Shown here in pieces: positions 21,419 to 31,441 of a stretch of DNA of 64,000 bases; the stretch's first letter is position 1; each line of letters opens with the position of its first letter. Both the position numbers and the translations under genes were made by a program. The notes under the pieces are model-generated. The model saw only the letters and a program-made list of their open reading frames with translations. It made no database searches and had not been told where the DNA came from. This DNA comes from Paguma larvata (lineage: Eukaryota; Chordata; Mammalia; Carnivora; Viverridae), in contig CM057839.1 in assembly GCA_030068075.1 (NCBI GenBank), positions 51,922,960-51,986,959 of the forward strand, in the 5' to 3' direction.

Positions 21419-22324
21419 ATTGTTCTACTGTCCTTCATAGATGAGCTTCCCTCAATAGCTGAAGGACATCTATTTGCATTATTAACTAAATTTGTAACAA
21501 AATTCTTTCTTCTGGGCAACAAATGGTTTATATATCTCTAGTGGGACAGAATATCTTCTTCATTAGGAATGATTCCATGTTTTGCATGCCTCATTAAGGC
21601 TTGGGTTACAACCACACTGTTTTCAAAGGTGAGTGTGGTGCTAGGAGGCAGGCTCAAGTTATTTGTTCCTTGTAATAATTACTATGGTGGGGATGAGTGG
21701 AGGGTGCAGACAAAATGGGAAGTGTTCAGAATAAAACCTTCAAAACGCCCGAGAAACCAAATGACAGGTATTGTTAGCTCCTTTGGAATTCTACATTTAC
21801 ACAAATATTTCTCAATATGAAATTCCTAGATTGAATTTGGGGGTGACACTGCAGCTTTGTTCATTCCATCCACATCTTGAAAACGTTGACAGAGATGTGC
21901 CGAATTTAACGAAATGAAATGATAGCAATTTAGCCTAACCCTCGAAGACAAAGACAAGATGACAAATAAGATTCATTGTTTTTGTCCTGCTTCCTTTCTG
22001 TTTTTCTCTTAGTAATGTGAAAAATTCATATGCTTTACATTTTGAAAGAAATAATTACAGTAATCAGAACATGACTTTTTATGAACTATAAATTTTGAGG
22101 AGCCATTTATTCCTACAGGTATCAATGTCATTTTAACTAATAAGTATCTTTAATCTATCAAGTAGATAACATATATCTAATGACACAGAGCGACACTATC
22201 TTGTGTTTGGTCAATGGTAAAAATGTGGGAGTCTGATCGTGTAGACTCTACCCCTGGTCTGAATGACCTTATGCATACAAAGCCCTAGGAAAAGATGAAT
22301 TATATAAGTATACTCTTGGAGATT
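21419..22324. other. Unassigned sequence, partly unique-looking
   Basis: No repeat recognised. 21880-22160 has the texture of non-repeat DNA with words such as 'aaataattacagtaatcag' (about 22049-22067). The frame 21569-21820 has no known domain. Confidence 0.4.
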
Positions 22325-22349
22325 AAAAAAAAAAAAAGAAAAAAAAAAG
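22325..22349. repeat. A-rich tract
   Basis: A12-13, G, then about A10. No element body could be tied to it. Confidence 0.75.
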
Positions 22350-22675
22350 CAGACCTAACACTGGGAAGATACTTTGGGAGGATACTTTGTTCTTTCTGAG
22401 CGTAACAGTTTGGGGGAGTGGTGGCTCCCCCCAAATATTAGCTTGCCTAACCAGACAGATATTCCAAAGAGTGAGGACACAGAGTAGGGAGTGGGGTCCC
22501 CACCATCGTCTAGTTCTGTGACGATGTTCAGAAAGTTCAGAGGCTATCAACCCTTTTGGACAAAAAATAGGTTGACTCTTCCTACCTATAAAGCTATTTT
22601 TCCATAGTATTCCGTATCAGTTATTTGAAATAACATTTGCTTTCAGTCCCATTTTAAATATCCCATCCTTCCGTT
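22350..22675. other. Unassigned sequence
   Basis: No gene or repeat recognised; the minus-strand frame 22323-22550 starts from the A-rich tract complement. Confidence 0.4.
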
Positions 22676-22806
22676 AAATTTTTTTTATCTTGACGAGAAC
22701 TGAGCAAGGTATAGAATTGTTGAATTGTTATATTGTACCCCTGAAACTAATATAACACCGTATATTAATTATCCCTTAATGAAAAAATGTAACAGCTAAA
22801 AAAAAC
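22676..22806 (+). mobile_element. Carnivore L1 3' terminus
   Basis: 'gagaactgagcaaggtatag', 'ttgttatattgtacccctg', 'aaactaatataacaccg', 'tatattaattatccc' is the last part of a carnivore L1 3' UTR, ending in an A-rich stretch. Confidence 0.8.
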
Positions 22807-23749
22807 GTAGAACACGCATACATGACTGAAAAGCAATATTATACTGATAAATGTTTTTTTCAGTGTCTTTTAACTCTGGTTATTCCTGAATAAAAAAGGA
22901 AACCTCTTTGGGGTGGTTCCGGGTGTGAATGAGGGAGGAAAAAGGAGATTCTTCACACCAAAGAAGAAAGGAGTTTCCTGAGGCAAACTCCACAGAGCTT
23001 AAGGCACCGGATCAAGGTGGTTTAAGATCTTCTTTCAACTGCCAGGAAGGCAGTCTCAGACTTATTTTACGTAAAATGAACATCTTAGGTGATCTCTAAA
23101 ATCCCTTCTAGCTCTCAATTTCTGAAATTTTGGCCTTGGCTTTTTTGAGCCCCTTTGTGCAGGTTTGAATGGTCTACCTGATTTCTCTCCAGATACCTTT
23201 TCTCTCCTTGTGAAATAGGAGTATGATCAGTGCGCATTAGCTGATTGTCAGAAAAAAAGGTCAAATTTTTCAAATGGCAAAAGAGATTGTGGGATGTCCT
23301 GCACCCCGGGTGTGCTGGGCATTGTCTATTTGACCTTCAGGGGATTGCTGGGTTCCATAGAAGTTCTGCCTTTGGCCGGTTTCTACTGGATATTTTGGAA
23401 CTCTGTAGCGGTAGAATGAAGTTGTAGAAAATTAAAAGCGATGTACACGGTTCTTATCCATAGCAATGTAAACACGTTGTATCTGGTAAGTAGACAAAGG
23501 ACTGTTGACCCATAGAGAAGGTTACTCCAAACACTCTCTCCTTACAGGATATTAACCTGCTGTGCATATGTGAGCAAATTCATTTCCTCATTTCCCATTG
23601 CCTAATCTTCAAATTCTCTAAAAAACCTTATTGATTCTCTTTAAATAAAGAGATAAATAAAATCTTTGACTCATGTTCAATTTCTGTAGGAGTTATGGTT
23701 TTATCATTTTGAAAATTATACTTGAACATCAGTTTAGCTCATGAAAGGA
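22807..23749. other. Unassigned sequence
   Basis: Unique-looking. The frame 23245-23427 has no family resemblance. 23570-23680 is AT-rich. Confidence 0.4.
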
Positions 23750-23813
23750 GGGTGTGTGTGTGTGTAAAGATGTGTGTGTGTGCACGCGCGCTCACGCACG
23801 CGAGCACAAATGA
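23750..23813. repeat. (GT)n with alternating CG/CA run
   Basis: 'gtgtgtgtgtgtgt' twice, then 'gcacgcgcgctcacgcacgc'. Alternating purine-pyrimidine with CpG steps is the classic Z-DNA-prone composition, placed beside unique sequence. Confidence 0.85.
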
Positions 23814-23829
23814 GAGAGGAAAGTACTAA

Positions 23830-24080
23830 AAACTTCCTTGCTCATTTGTTAATATTTATAACCATAAGTAATCAGCTGCCCCCACTGGGTTTTAGCTGCA
23901 TCCACATTAAATCAGTATATTGTGTCTAATTTAGAAAGTTCATCATGGCCTAGATGAATTGCTTTGCAGCTTTACAGGGTTCAGGAGAGATCACACAAGC
24001 TGGCATTTAATGTAATTATAGAATAATGATTACCATTTGTAAAAAATTTCTGAGCATAAAGAAGCTAGAACAAAACCTGT
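23830..24080. promoter_or_regulatory. Candidate conserved non-coding element
   Basis: Repeat-free sequence with 'ataagtaatcagctgccccc', 'cattaaatcagtatattg' and 'ttaatgtaattatagaataa'. Several homeodomain-type ATTA/TAAT cores lie in about 200 bases, together with 'cagctg' E-box-type words. Inference from texture only. Confidence 0.3.
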
Positions 24081-24329
24081 CTTCAAACTAGCGGGAGGTT
24101 GTGAAATGGCTAATTGGTTCAATTGTCATTTCCTCCCACTCGAGGTGTTCAGCCCTTGACTCTTTTCCTCATCTGGACGAGGAGTCGGTTTAGCCAGAGT
24201 GCTCTCTCTGGGGGAAGGACGCGTGAGAGCTACGGATATGAAATCGTTTGTGTTATTTGAGCTTGAGAAATCTGAAAGCGGTGTCGTCCCACGTGGAAAT
24301 TTCGCTGCTCCTAGGAAAGTGCTGTAGTA
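24081..24329. other. Unique sequence richer in CpG than the flanks
   Basis: 'gacgaggagtcgg', 'gacgcgtgagagctacgg', 'gcggtgtcgtcccacgtgg' keep many CpGs, unlike neighbouring DNA. Retained CpG can mean constraint or low germline methylation. The minus-strand frame 24126-24350 (74 codons) lies here, but nothing supports it as an exon. Confidence 0.35.
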
Positions 24330-24570
24330 AACAATGTAATTCCAATTCAATACTAGTCTTTCATGAACTGCAAGCGGCTTTAACTCTGTTTTCGCTGCAG
24401 GCTTTCAGATAAATGGGTATGAGATAATTACCACTTATATTTTGGAATCAAAGACATTGCTGCTTCAGCTAATCTAACGGCAATCTGGAGAGAGGGTTTA
24501 TACTCTACCGTGACTGGAGACAGGCCTAGCTGAATCCTTCTTAATTCACTCCAGTCTACGTTGCTCCTTA
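24330..24570. promoter_or_regulatory. Candidate conserved non-coding element with TAATTA, TCF/LEF-like and SOX-like words
   Basis: 'taatta' at 24425-24430, 'atcaaag' at 24448-24454 (TCF/LEF-type) beside 'acattg' (SOX-type), and 'gctaatctaa' near 24468-24477. All lie within about 55 bases of repeat-free sequence. This clustering resembles developmental enhancers, but I cannot test conservation here. Confidence 0.35.
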
Positions 24571-25904
24571 AAATGTATTCATCCTCCATGTATCCTGTAC
24601 AATCTCAGTTGATATCTTTCTGAATTACCAGGGAATAGGCTTGAATTATAAATTAACCTCCCAAACCACTATGCACTTTCTACTGATGGGTTTTTGATTC
24701 GCATACTAGATATTTAAAAGTCAACTCTTACTGAAATGAAAACTTCATAAAACGATTTTCCAATGTGGAAAGGGTGATAAAGCAAGTGTCTATTTTTTCG
24801 TTGCTGTGATTACAATAGGATACATAAGTTGTATATTGCAAAATCCTAAGTAAATGCAATTTGTGGAATCAATGTTTTTATTAAATAAAGATTTTCTTTT
24901 ATATCTTGTTTTGAAATCTTAGAACATGATACGTATTGTATTTATCCATTTTCTACCTGAATAAAATAGACAGCAGATCTTCCTCTTTTTTGATTACTGA
25001 GATCGTGCAGTCCTCATGGTTATTATCACTCAACGGTGATCACTGGGGAGGCAGAAGGACAGCAATCTGAGCAGAATCCAGGGCCATCATAAAACTGCGG
25101 GGTTTGTAGAGTTGTACAGTGCATAACTTGTACAACTGTATCTTTCAGTCCTGAATATTGCCGAGCCTACCAGAGAGGACTGAACTTTATGCAGAATCAA
25201 ACTGTGATCCTACTTGGGATGGTCAGATCTCAGAGACTCCTGGATGGACCACTTTAGTAGAATCTGAGTCCCTCGCGATGAGAAGGGGATGTCGGTATCC
25301 CTAGGGCAAAATGCATTCCTACCCTGATACATTTAATACTAATTTGCTATTGATAGAGTTGAACAGTAATTTGCTTTGAACAGCATTGCTATTTTCGTCT
25401 CTCACAACTGTCAAGAAATGCCAGAGAGGCAGAAAGACAACTCTCCCCACCTCACCCCCAACCCGGGGAGGCCCGGCGTACAGTCTGGCAGGGCCTGACC
25501 AAATCATCAGCTCCTTGAGGTGGTATCACTGGTTTTGTGGCCTGATACGGGAAATGCAGGGGCGAGGGAAGCTGCATCTCCAACCATGAGCTCACGGTGG
25601 GTCCCCTGCTCTGTGCAGCAGCCTTTCCGCAGCTAAATTCTCATTTGTATCCATTTAAGGAAAAGAATTTGTATTCTTTGCCTGTGTCTGTTGGCAACTT
25701 GCTGTCAGTCAGTATCCCCCTGAGACAACCACCCACCAGCACATCCCTGGCATTCAAATCAACATCAACAATATCATCTACATCTCTGATAGGAAGTTTT
25801 GTTGTCATTTCTTTGTTCTAAAAATAGAGAGTAGAAAATGAGGGAGGAGGAAGGGGAAGAAAGAAGTCTTGTTATTTGACGGTTACAATTAGATTCCTGT
25901 TAAT
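24571..25904. other. Unassigned sequence, about 1.3 kb
   Basis: No nameable repeat. 24571-24900 still has a unique texture. Frames at 25319-25589 overlap on opposite strands and are not supported; nor is 25597-25821. Confidence 0.4.
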
Positions 25905-26083
25905 TTCAACTGTTTCTCTTTTCTTTTCTCTTTTCTTCCCCCCTTCCCTTCTCTCTTCCTCCCTCCTGCCTTTCCTTCCCTCCTCCCTCCCTCCTTCCTT
26001 CCTTTCTCCCTTCCTGCCTGACTTTCTTCCTTCTTTCCTTCCTTCCTTTTTCCTTTCCTTCCTTCCCTCCCTTCCTCCCTCTG
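25905..26083. repeat. Polypyrimidine tract, (CCTT)n/(CCCT)n-like
   Basis: About 180 bases of almost pure C/T on the plus strand ('cttccttcctttctcccttc'). The reading frames across it on both strands (25876-26097, 25889-26086) are simple-sequence artefacts. Such tracts can adopt triplex (H-DNA) structure. Confidence 0.93.
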
Positions 26084-26639
26084 CAAGATTGACTTAAGCT
26101 GTTACAGCCCTTAAGTATGGGCCTGTCTTCAGAAATAAGCTATTAATTTGCTTCTTCAAGTAGTAAATTATACGACTGGAATGATGTCTCATCAATTTCT
26201 TTTGTACAACGCCCGGCACGTGGCTGAATATGTAAAAGAATGTTGGATATGTGTTTTGATTATGAGATGATTTAGAACAAGTCATTTAAACTTTTAAGTT
26301 TTGCTGTCTATGAAACAAAGCATAAATCATTGTGAGTACAATGTTTTAAGAATCTTCCCCATGTCATAGGATTATCGGCAGTATTAATTTATGCAGACTA
26401 CTTGCACATAGGGCCTGACAAACGCAGGTGACTGATAAGGAACAGTTGTGGGTGTTAGCGTTATTACTGATGTGAATGGGAAATGCAGATTGAGCTTCAA
26501 GAGATTCTAACTAGGTGTGATGTCTGGCACCGATCTCAGGATGAGGAGACCCTCAGAGGGGAGGGCTTGCATTTCACCTCCAGCCAGACATGCCCTGGAG
26601 AAGAAACTAGGAGTTTATGGTTGTAATAATAATCAAAAT
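26084..26639. other. Unassigned sequence
   Basis: 'acgcccggcacgtggctgaa' at about 26209-26228 and 'gcacatagggcctgac' at about 26404-26419 vaguely recall MIR/L2 ends, too weak to call. Confidence 0.35.
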
Positions 26640-26940
26640 TAATGGTTTTAACTTACTAGATATTTAATCTGTCCTTTATCTGCAGCTCAGTAAATCTTAA
26701 TAATAATACTGCAAAGTAGTTATTTCCCCCATTTTTGAAAGTCTTTTTATGAACAGTTTTAGCTTTGCAATGAAATTGAGAGGGAGAAACATAGGTTTCC
26801 CGTATACTGCCTGCTCCACACATGTCTTCCCCAGTTTTCTCCATTTTTTAGTGAGGAATGGAAAGCTCACTGGGTGGCCCACGCTCCACAGCTAATAGGT
26901 GATGGAAATGGTCAGTGGGGATCTAGGCCTATCTACTTGA
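26640..26940 (-). mobile_element. MIR SINE, antisense, split by a 104-base insert
   Basis: Left part 'cagctcagtaaatcttaa' to 'agtagttatttcccccattttt' territory; right part 'gtgaggaatggaaagctc', 'ccacgctccacagctaatag', 'gatctaggcctatctac'. Together these are the complement of MIR, with foreign sequence at 26737-26840 between them. Confidence 0.65.
26729..26848 (-). mobile_element. Probable antisense L1M fragment inside a MIR, with 8-bp duplication
   Basis: 'gaacagttttagctttgca', 'gaaattgagaggg', 'cctgctccacacatgtc' are the complement of an old L1 stretch. 'ccattttt' occurs at both edges (26729-26736 and 26841-26848) and would restore the MIR if one copy and the insert are removed. There is no clear tail, so the insertion route is uncertain. 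Confidence 0.5.
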
Positions 26941-27342
26941 GAGCCCTAGATTTTTCCTTTCAACTCATTAAATGAAATGGGCGCATCCAAAAGTTCTTTA
27001 CTCAGAATCCCAAAATAAAATATAAAATGGCCATAAGCCCTCCCTTCTAACTTATCCGCATTGGTACTTTCCAACGTTGACTCCTACTCTCCACTCTCAA
27101 ACAATACTGTTTGAGCAGACCAGTGGAAGGCTGGAATGTCAGCCATGCCTGACCCAGATAAGAAGAGGCATCTCACCACGCGAAGAGCAGAAAAGCTGCA
27201 ATTGCAAGATGTTCCGCCATGTAAGCCAACTGCCAGCCATCTGTCCAGAAACAGCTTTCCTGACAGGATTTCTCCCATCATTCCCTTTTGGTCCATTCTA
27301 CTGAACCAAAACCTCTTATTCCAGTGCTCTTAAAACTGTACT
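26941..27342. other. Unassigned sequence before an L1 copy
   Basis: Overlapping frames on both strands (27077-27304, 27084-27296, 27136-27333) show no known domain. 'gacccagataagaagaggca' and neighbours are not a repeat I know. Confidence 0.4.
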
Positions 27343-28725
27343 GTCTTTGGTCAACTAATCTTCAACAAAGCAGGAAAGAACATCCAATGGAAAAAAAGAA
27401 ACTCTGTTCAACAAATAGTGTTGAAAAAAACTGGACAGCAACACGCAGAAGAATGAAACTGGACCACTTTGTTACACCAAACACGAAAATAAATTCAAAA
27501 TGGATGAGAGATCTAAATGTGAGACAGGAAACTATCAAAATCCCAGAGGATAACACAGGCAGCAACTTCTTTGACACAGGCCATAGCAACTTCTTACTAG
27601 AACATGTCGCTGGGGGCAAGGGAAACAACAGCAAAAATATACTATTGGGACCTCATCAAGATAAAAAGCTTGTGCACAGCCAAGGAAAAATCAACAAAAC
27701 TGAAGCCAATCTTCAGAATGGGAAAAGATACTTGCAAATGACATACTTGATAAAGGGTTGGTAGCTAACATTTGTGAAGAACTTATCAAGCTCAACACCC
27801 AAAAAATAAAAAATTCAGCTAAGAAATGGACAGAAGATGTTGAATAGACACTTTTCCAAAGAAGACATCCAGATGAATAACAGACACATGGAAAAATGCT
27901 CAACGTCATTCATTATCAGGGAAATACAAATCAAAACCACAATGAGACACCACCTCACACCTGTCATAAAGGCTAACGTTAACAACATAAGAAACAACAG
28001 ATGTTGACATGGATGCAGAGAAAGAGGAACCCTCTTATACTGTTGGTGGGAATGCAAACTAGTGCAGCCACTCTGGGAAACAGTATGGAGGGTCCTCAAA
28101 AAGTTAAAAATAGAGCTACCCTATGACCCATGAATTGTACTACTAGGTATTTACTCAAAGGATACAAAAATAGTGATTTGAAGGGGTACAAGCACCCCAA
28201 TGTTTATAGCAGCATTATCAATAGCCAAATTATGGAAAGTGCCCAAAGGTCCATTGACTGACGAATGGATAAAGAAGATGTGGTGTGTATATATAATGGA
28301 GTATGACTTATCATCAAAAAGAATGAAATCTTGCCTTTTGCAATAACATGGATCGAGCTAGAGTGTATTATGCTAAGTGAAATAAGTCAAACAAAGACTA
28401 CTTCATGATTTCACTAATATGTGGAATTTAAGAAACAAACATAAACATAGGGGAAAGGAAAAAAAAAAGAGAGAGGGAGACAAACCATAAAAGAGGCTCT
28501 TAACTATAGAGAACAGACTGAGGGTTGCTGGAGGGGAAATGAGAGGAGGTCCGCTAAATAGGGGATGGGGATTCAGTAATGCACTTGTTGTTAGGAGCAC
28601 CAGAGGTTATGTAAGTGATGAATCACTAAGTTCTACTCCTGAAACTAATGTTATGCTATATGTTAACTAACTAGAATTTTAAAAGAAACTTAAAACATAA
28701 ATAATAATAAAATATAAATTCAAAA
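27343..28725 (+). mobile_element. Carnivore L1, 5'-truncated: ORF2 C-terminal part and 3' UTR
   Basis: Sense order: 'ctttggtcaactaatcttca', 'gaatgaaactggaccac', 'gatctaaatgtgagacagg', 'ctgttggtgggaatgcaaac', 'catggatcgagctagagtg', 'gagagggagacaaacc', 'actgagggttgctgg', 'aaactaatgttatgctatat' and an AT-rich tail. ORF2 is broken: an open frame 27288-27764 covers part of its C-terminal region, then stops and shifts follow. No clear target duplication was found. It is older than the copy at 58003. Confidence 0.93.
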
Positions 28726-28839
28726 AAACCCCACTCTATATGGTCTTTTATTACTTGCTCCTTAAAATTAAAAAATAAAAGATGTGGTCATAGGTACACA
28801 CATACATAAATTGAATTATTTAAAGATAGAAAAACAGTG

Positions 28840-29025
28840 TTTCTTGTATGCAGGACTTGTCTTCCTAAGTGGATTATAGGTTCATTAAGGGCAAGGACTA
28901 TGTCTTATTCACCTTTACGACTCATCTCCCTCCCCCACAACACACATACACGCGTGCACACACACACACTCTCTCTCTAACATAGTGCTTAGTACATGGT
29001 GGGGGCGGTATTCAAAATATTCTAT
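28840..29025 (+). mobile_element. L2 LINE 3' end with internal (CA)n
   Basis: 'ttcattaagggcaaggac', 'tatgtcttattcacctttac' and 'catagtgcttagtacatgg' give the L2 terminus in sense. A (CA)n run with CT repeats at 28937-28978 interrupts it. Confidence 0.7.
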
Positions 29026-29299
29026 TAGGTAATTAGATCACTAGTATATTTTACTAGGAAAATTAGATACATAAGAAGAAGGATTTTTTTGTTTGTTTGT
29101 TTCGCTCAGGACACAGAAAAAGCTAATGTGGAGTGTTTAATGGTCTCCCAAATGTCCTGGTATCTTTGTTCCATAGGCGCCCTCGGAGTACTCTTGTATC
29201 TCACTACTCATCTGCTGCTGAAATAACACTGGCTTTTCACTACAGACTGGTAGTACTTTCTAACTTCAGCTTTGGGTTTTTAAAAATGGATTTTGGGTA
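29026..29299. other. Unassigned sequence
   Basis: No gene or repeat recognised; 'tttgtttgtttgtttcg' near 29087-29103 is low complexity. Confidence 0.4.
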
Positions 29300-29470
29300 T
29301 GCAATCTATGTACGTAAATCAAGATTTTAAGTGCACAAAGAGGTAAAAGAAAAAATCTCCTTTCCACCCTATTCCCCAAATTTCCAGTTGCCTTCCTCCA
29401 TTGCAACCATTGTTAACTACTCTATCCCTCCACCGGAGAACAGATACACATGTCTCTCTGTCTCCTGCTT
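29300..29470 (-). mobile_element. Possible antisense L1ME-like fragment
   Basis: 'gcaaccattgttaactac' after a 'ccaccctattccccaaatt' stretch resembles the complement of an old L1 3' UTR. Weak. Confidence 0.35.
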
Positions 29471-29599
29471 GCCCTCTGATCTCCAACACAGGTGTCAGCA
29501 AACATCCATTCATTGCTTCTTTTATTAAGAAGAACTTCTCTTCTCCGTTTTAGCGAAAGGTTTTTGGAGAGGTGGGGGACCACGTATGGTTGAAGTTTA

Positions 29600-29936
29600 T
29601 TTAGTACTATTCAAACGACCATTTAACCTGTTAATCTGATGAATTAAACTAGTGGATTTTCATATGTAAAATGAAGGGTGTATTCCTGAGATGAATCGAA
29701 ATTGATGATGGTATATTTTTCATATGTTGCTGAATTTCCTTAAGATTTTTGTATCTAAGTTCATGAATTAAATGGTTTTGCTGTCTTTAATTGTCTTTAT
29801 GTGGCTTTCATATTATGGTTATATTTGTCAACATATATGCTAAGGACTTTTTCTTTTTTCTTGTTTTTTTTCTTTTTTGATTATCAGAATAATTTGTATG
29901 ATATTGGAATAAGTTATTCCTTGAAAGCTTGATATA
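29600..29936 (-). mobile_element. Old L1 ORF2 fragment, antisense
   Basis: 'ttgctgaatttccttaag', 'atttttgtatctaagttcat', 'atgtggctttcatattatgg', 'atgatattggaataag' follow the complement of L1 ORF2. A SINE fragment begins directly at its right end. Confidence 0.6.
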
Positions 29937-29938
29937 AT

Positions 29939-29979
29939 TCTTTATTTATTTTGATAGAGAGAGAGCATGAATGGGGAAG

Positions 29980-30014
<35 letters not shown>
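29939..30014 (-). mobile_element. Felid SINE 3' fragment, antisense, with (GA)n expansion
   Basis: 'tttatttattttgatagaga' and 'gagcatgaatggggaagg' are the complement of the SINE tail and CT-rich body. From 29983 it becomes a pure GA run of about 32 bases, an expansion of the SINE's own CT tract. The tRNA-like head is missing. Confidence 0.8.
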
Positions 30015-30016
<2 letters not shown>

Positions 30017-30479
30017 TTTGCCTAAATTTGGGCCGCTTAGACGGCTACCGAGACTGCAGGCAGGCTGGCTGATGTCTGGCTCGGCCCTCTGCAGGGCATC
30101 TCCCTGTAAGTAAACATCTCTGTAGCAGCCACAGGGTGATTTGGACAGGAAGGAAGAAGTTAGCAAACGTGTAGAAAAACCAGGCAAGTTCTGAGTCCTT
30201 GCAAAGAGCACAGCCAGTTACCACGTTGTGGAGGATGCCTCTGCCCTTGAAAAGCCTCATCTATAATAGTTTCCTCATCCAAGCCTCTATGTTGCAAAAC
30301 AATAATAACACTTAGATTAAGAAATAATAAGACGTGATTAAGAAATCACTTTGAAATACCTGAATTGGAAGTTGCTATGTAGAATAAAATATGCTTCTTC
30401 TATGATAAGCAGAGACTCCAAAATACCCAGCTTCACTAATTAAAGTATCTTTCTATTTTCTAATTCCTTTCCTTTCTAA
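30015..30479. other. Unassigned sequence
   Basis: Overlapping minus-strand frames (29981-30260) include the GA run complement and are not credible. No repeat recognised beyond 30014. Confidence 0.4.
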
Positions 30480-30785
30480 CTGCAGGGGTGACTGCTGGCA
30501 AAACCTGCCCTCCACTGCCAGCTTCTGAATGGAGTCAAGAAATCAACATGATAATCATGCATTGTTTCCATAGCAAAAGATCCCACAGCTCTGAGCAAAA
30601 CAGCACTTTCTAGATCTTGCCAGAGCGCATGTGGCAAAGAAAGATTAATTAGCCTCTCATTAATTGACAGTATTTCCCTCCACATCTGCCTGGGCCTGAT
30701 GTGAGTTAAAATGTCTCTATTTAAGTGCCTAATGCTGACTGGAAATATATAAAATTTAAAATCCATTTCTAAACTTCAGAGATGC
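30480..30785. promoter_or_regulatory. Candidate conserved non-coding element, homeodomain-rich
   Basis: Repeat-free sequence with 'gataatcatgcattgtttcc' (30550-30569, POU-like and SOX-like words adjacent), 'attaattag' (30644-30652), and 'taattgacag' (30661-30670, TAAT core next to a TGACAG MEIS/PBX-type word). An AT-rich right edge follows. The minus-strand frame 30476-30766 (96 codons) spans it but has no recognised family. Best enhancer candidate in the window by appearance. Confidence 0.4.
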
Positions 30786-30995
30786 CTGGGACCTGAGTTC
30801 CCTCTCTTTCGATAGTAGGGATGTCTGAAAAGGGCTTGAGGGGGAGGGGACGGTGAGCCCTGAGAGGCAACAGAGACTAGAGAGGTAAGGCGTTGGGAAC
30901 AGACAGAAGTAGAGTAGGAGTTATGAGGTAAGACTCTGACTGGCAAACCACACCACCTCCTGCCTTTTTCTTCTTGCGTGGGTGTTAGATAGGAC
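30786..30995. other. Unassigned purine-rich sequence
   Basis: G-rich 'gagggggaggggacggtgag' near 30838-30857. No repeat recognised. Confidence 0.4.
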
Positions 30996-31441
30996 CAGTG
31001 GTTTTCTACCTGTGTTTCTCAGAGTCCAAGACATTCCAGAGTCTCTTTAGGGATCTCCTAGACTCTCAAGTGTTGCTTTTCAATTGAACTTCTGTTCAAT
31101 AGAACTCTCTGCTGTGATGGAATGTTCTACATCCATGCTGTCTAATTGGTAGTCCCTCATCCCTAGTGGCTCTTGGGTGCTTGACATGTGACCGAGAAAC
31201 TGAATTTTAAATTTTATTTAATTAATTTGAATTGAAATACCTCCATGTGGAGAGTGGCTGCCATATTGGGCCATGCAACTCTAAAGGGTCTGAGGTGGGG
31301 GGTCTAAGTAGACAGGGTCCAGGATTTGCCCTGCTCCTGTTTCAGTCAGAACATGTCTGTCTTTCTCTGTTTTCAATAAGGTGCTTCCAAATGGTCTCCC
31401 GAAACAGAGTTTCACAGCTAAAGTGCATTTGAAAACCACTA
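30996..31441. mobile_element. hAT-like element with inverted ends, hosting another hAT
   Basis: 'cagtggttttc' at 30996-31006 and 'gaaaaccacta' at 31431-31441 are inverted repeats of the hAT-Charlie type. Between them lies a second element at about 31084-31275. Body similarity to the MER5/MER20 group is faint, so the outer element is assigned mainly on its ends. Confidence 0.5.
31084..31275 (+). mobile_element. MER3-like hAT-Charlie MITE
   Basis: 'caatagaactctctgctgtg', 'gaatgttctacatcc', 'gctgtctaattggtagtcc', 'gaaactgaattttaaatttt', 'atttaattaatttgaattg', 'agtggctgccatattggg' follow a familiar short hAT element. The name MER3 is from memory. Confidence 0.65.

Noticed and set aside
25876..26097. 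Serine/leucine/proline-rich and arginine/glycine/lysine-rich frames on opposite strands
   Set aside because: Both are translations of the polypyrimidine tract.
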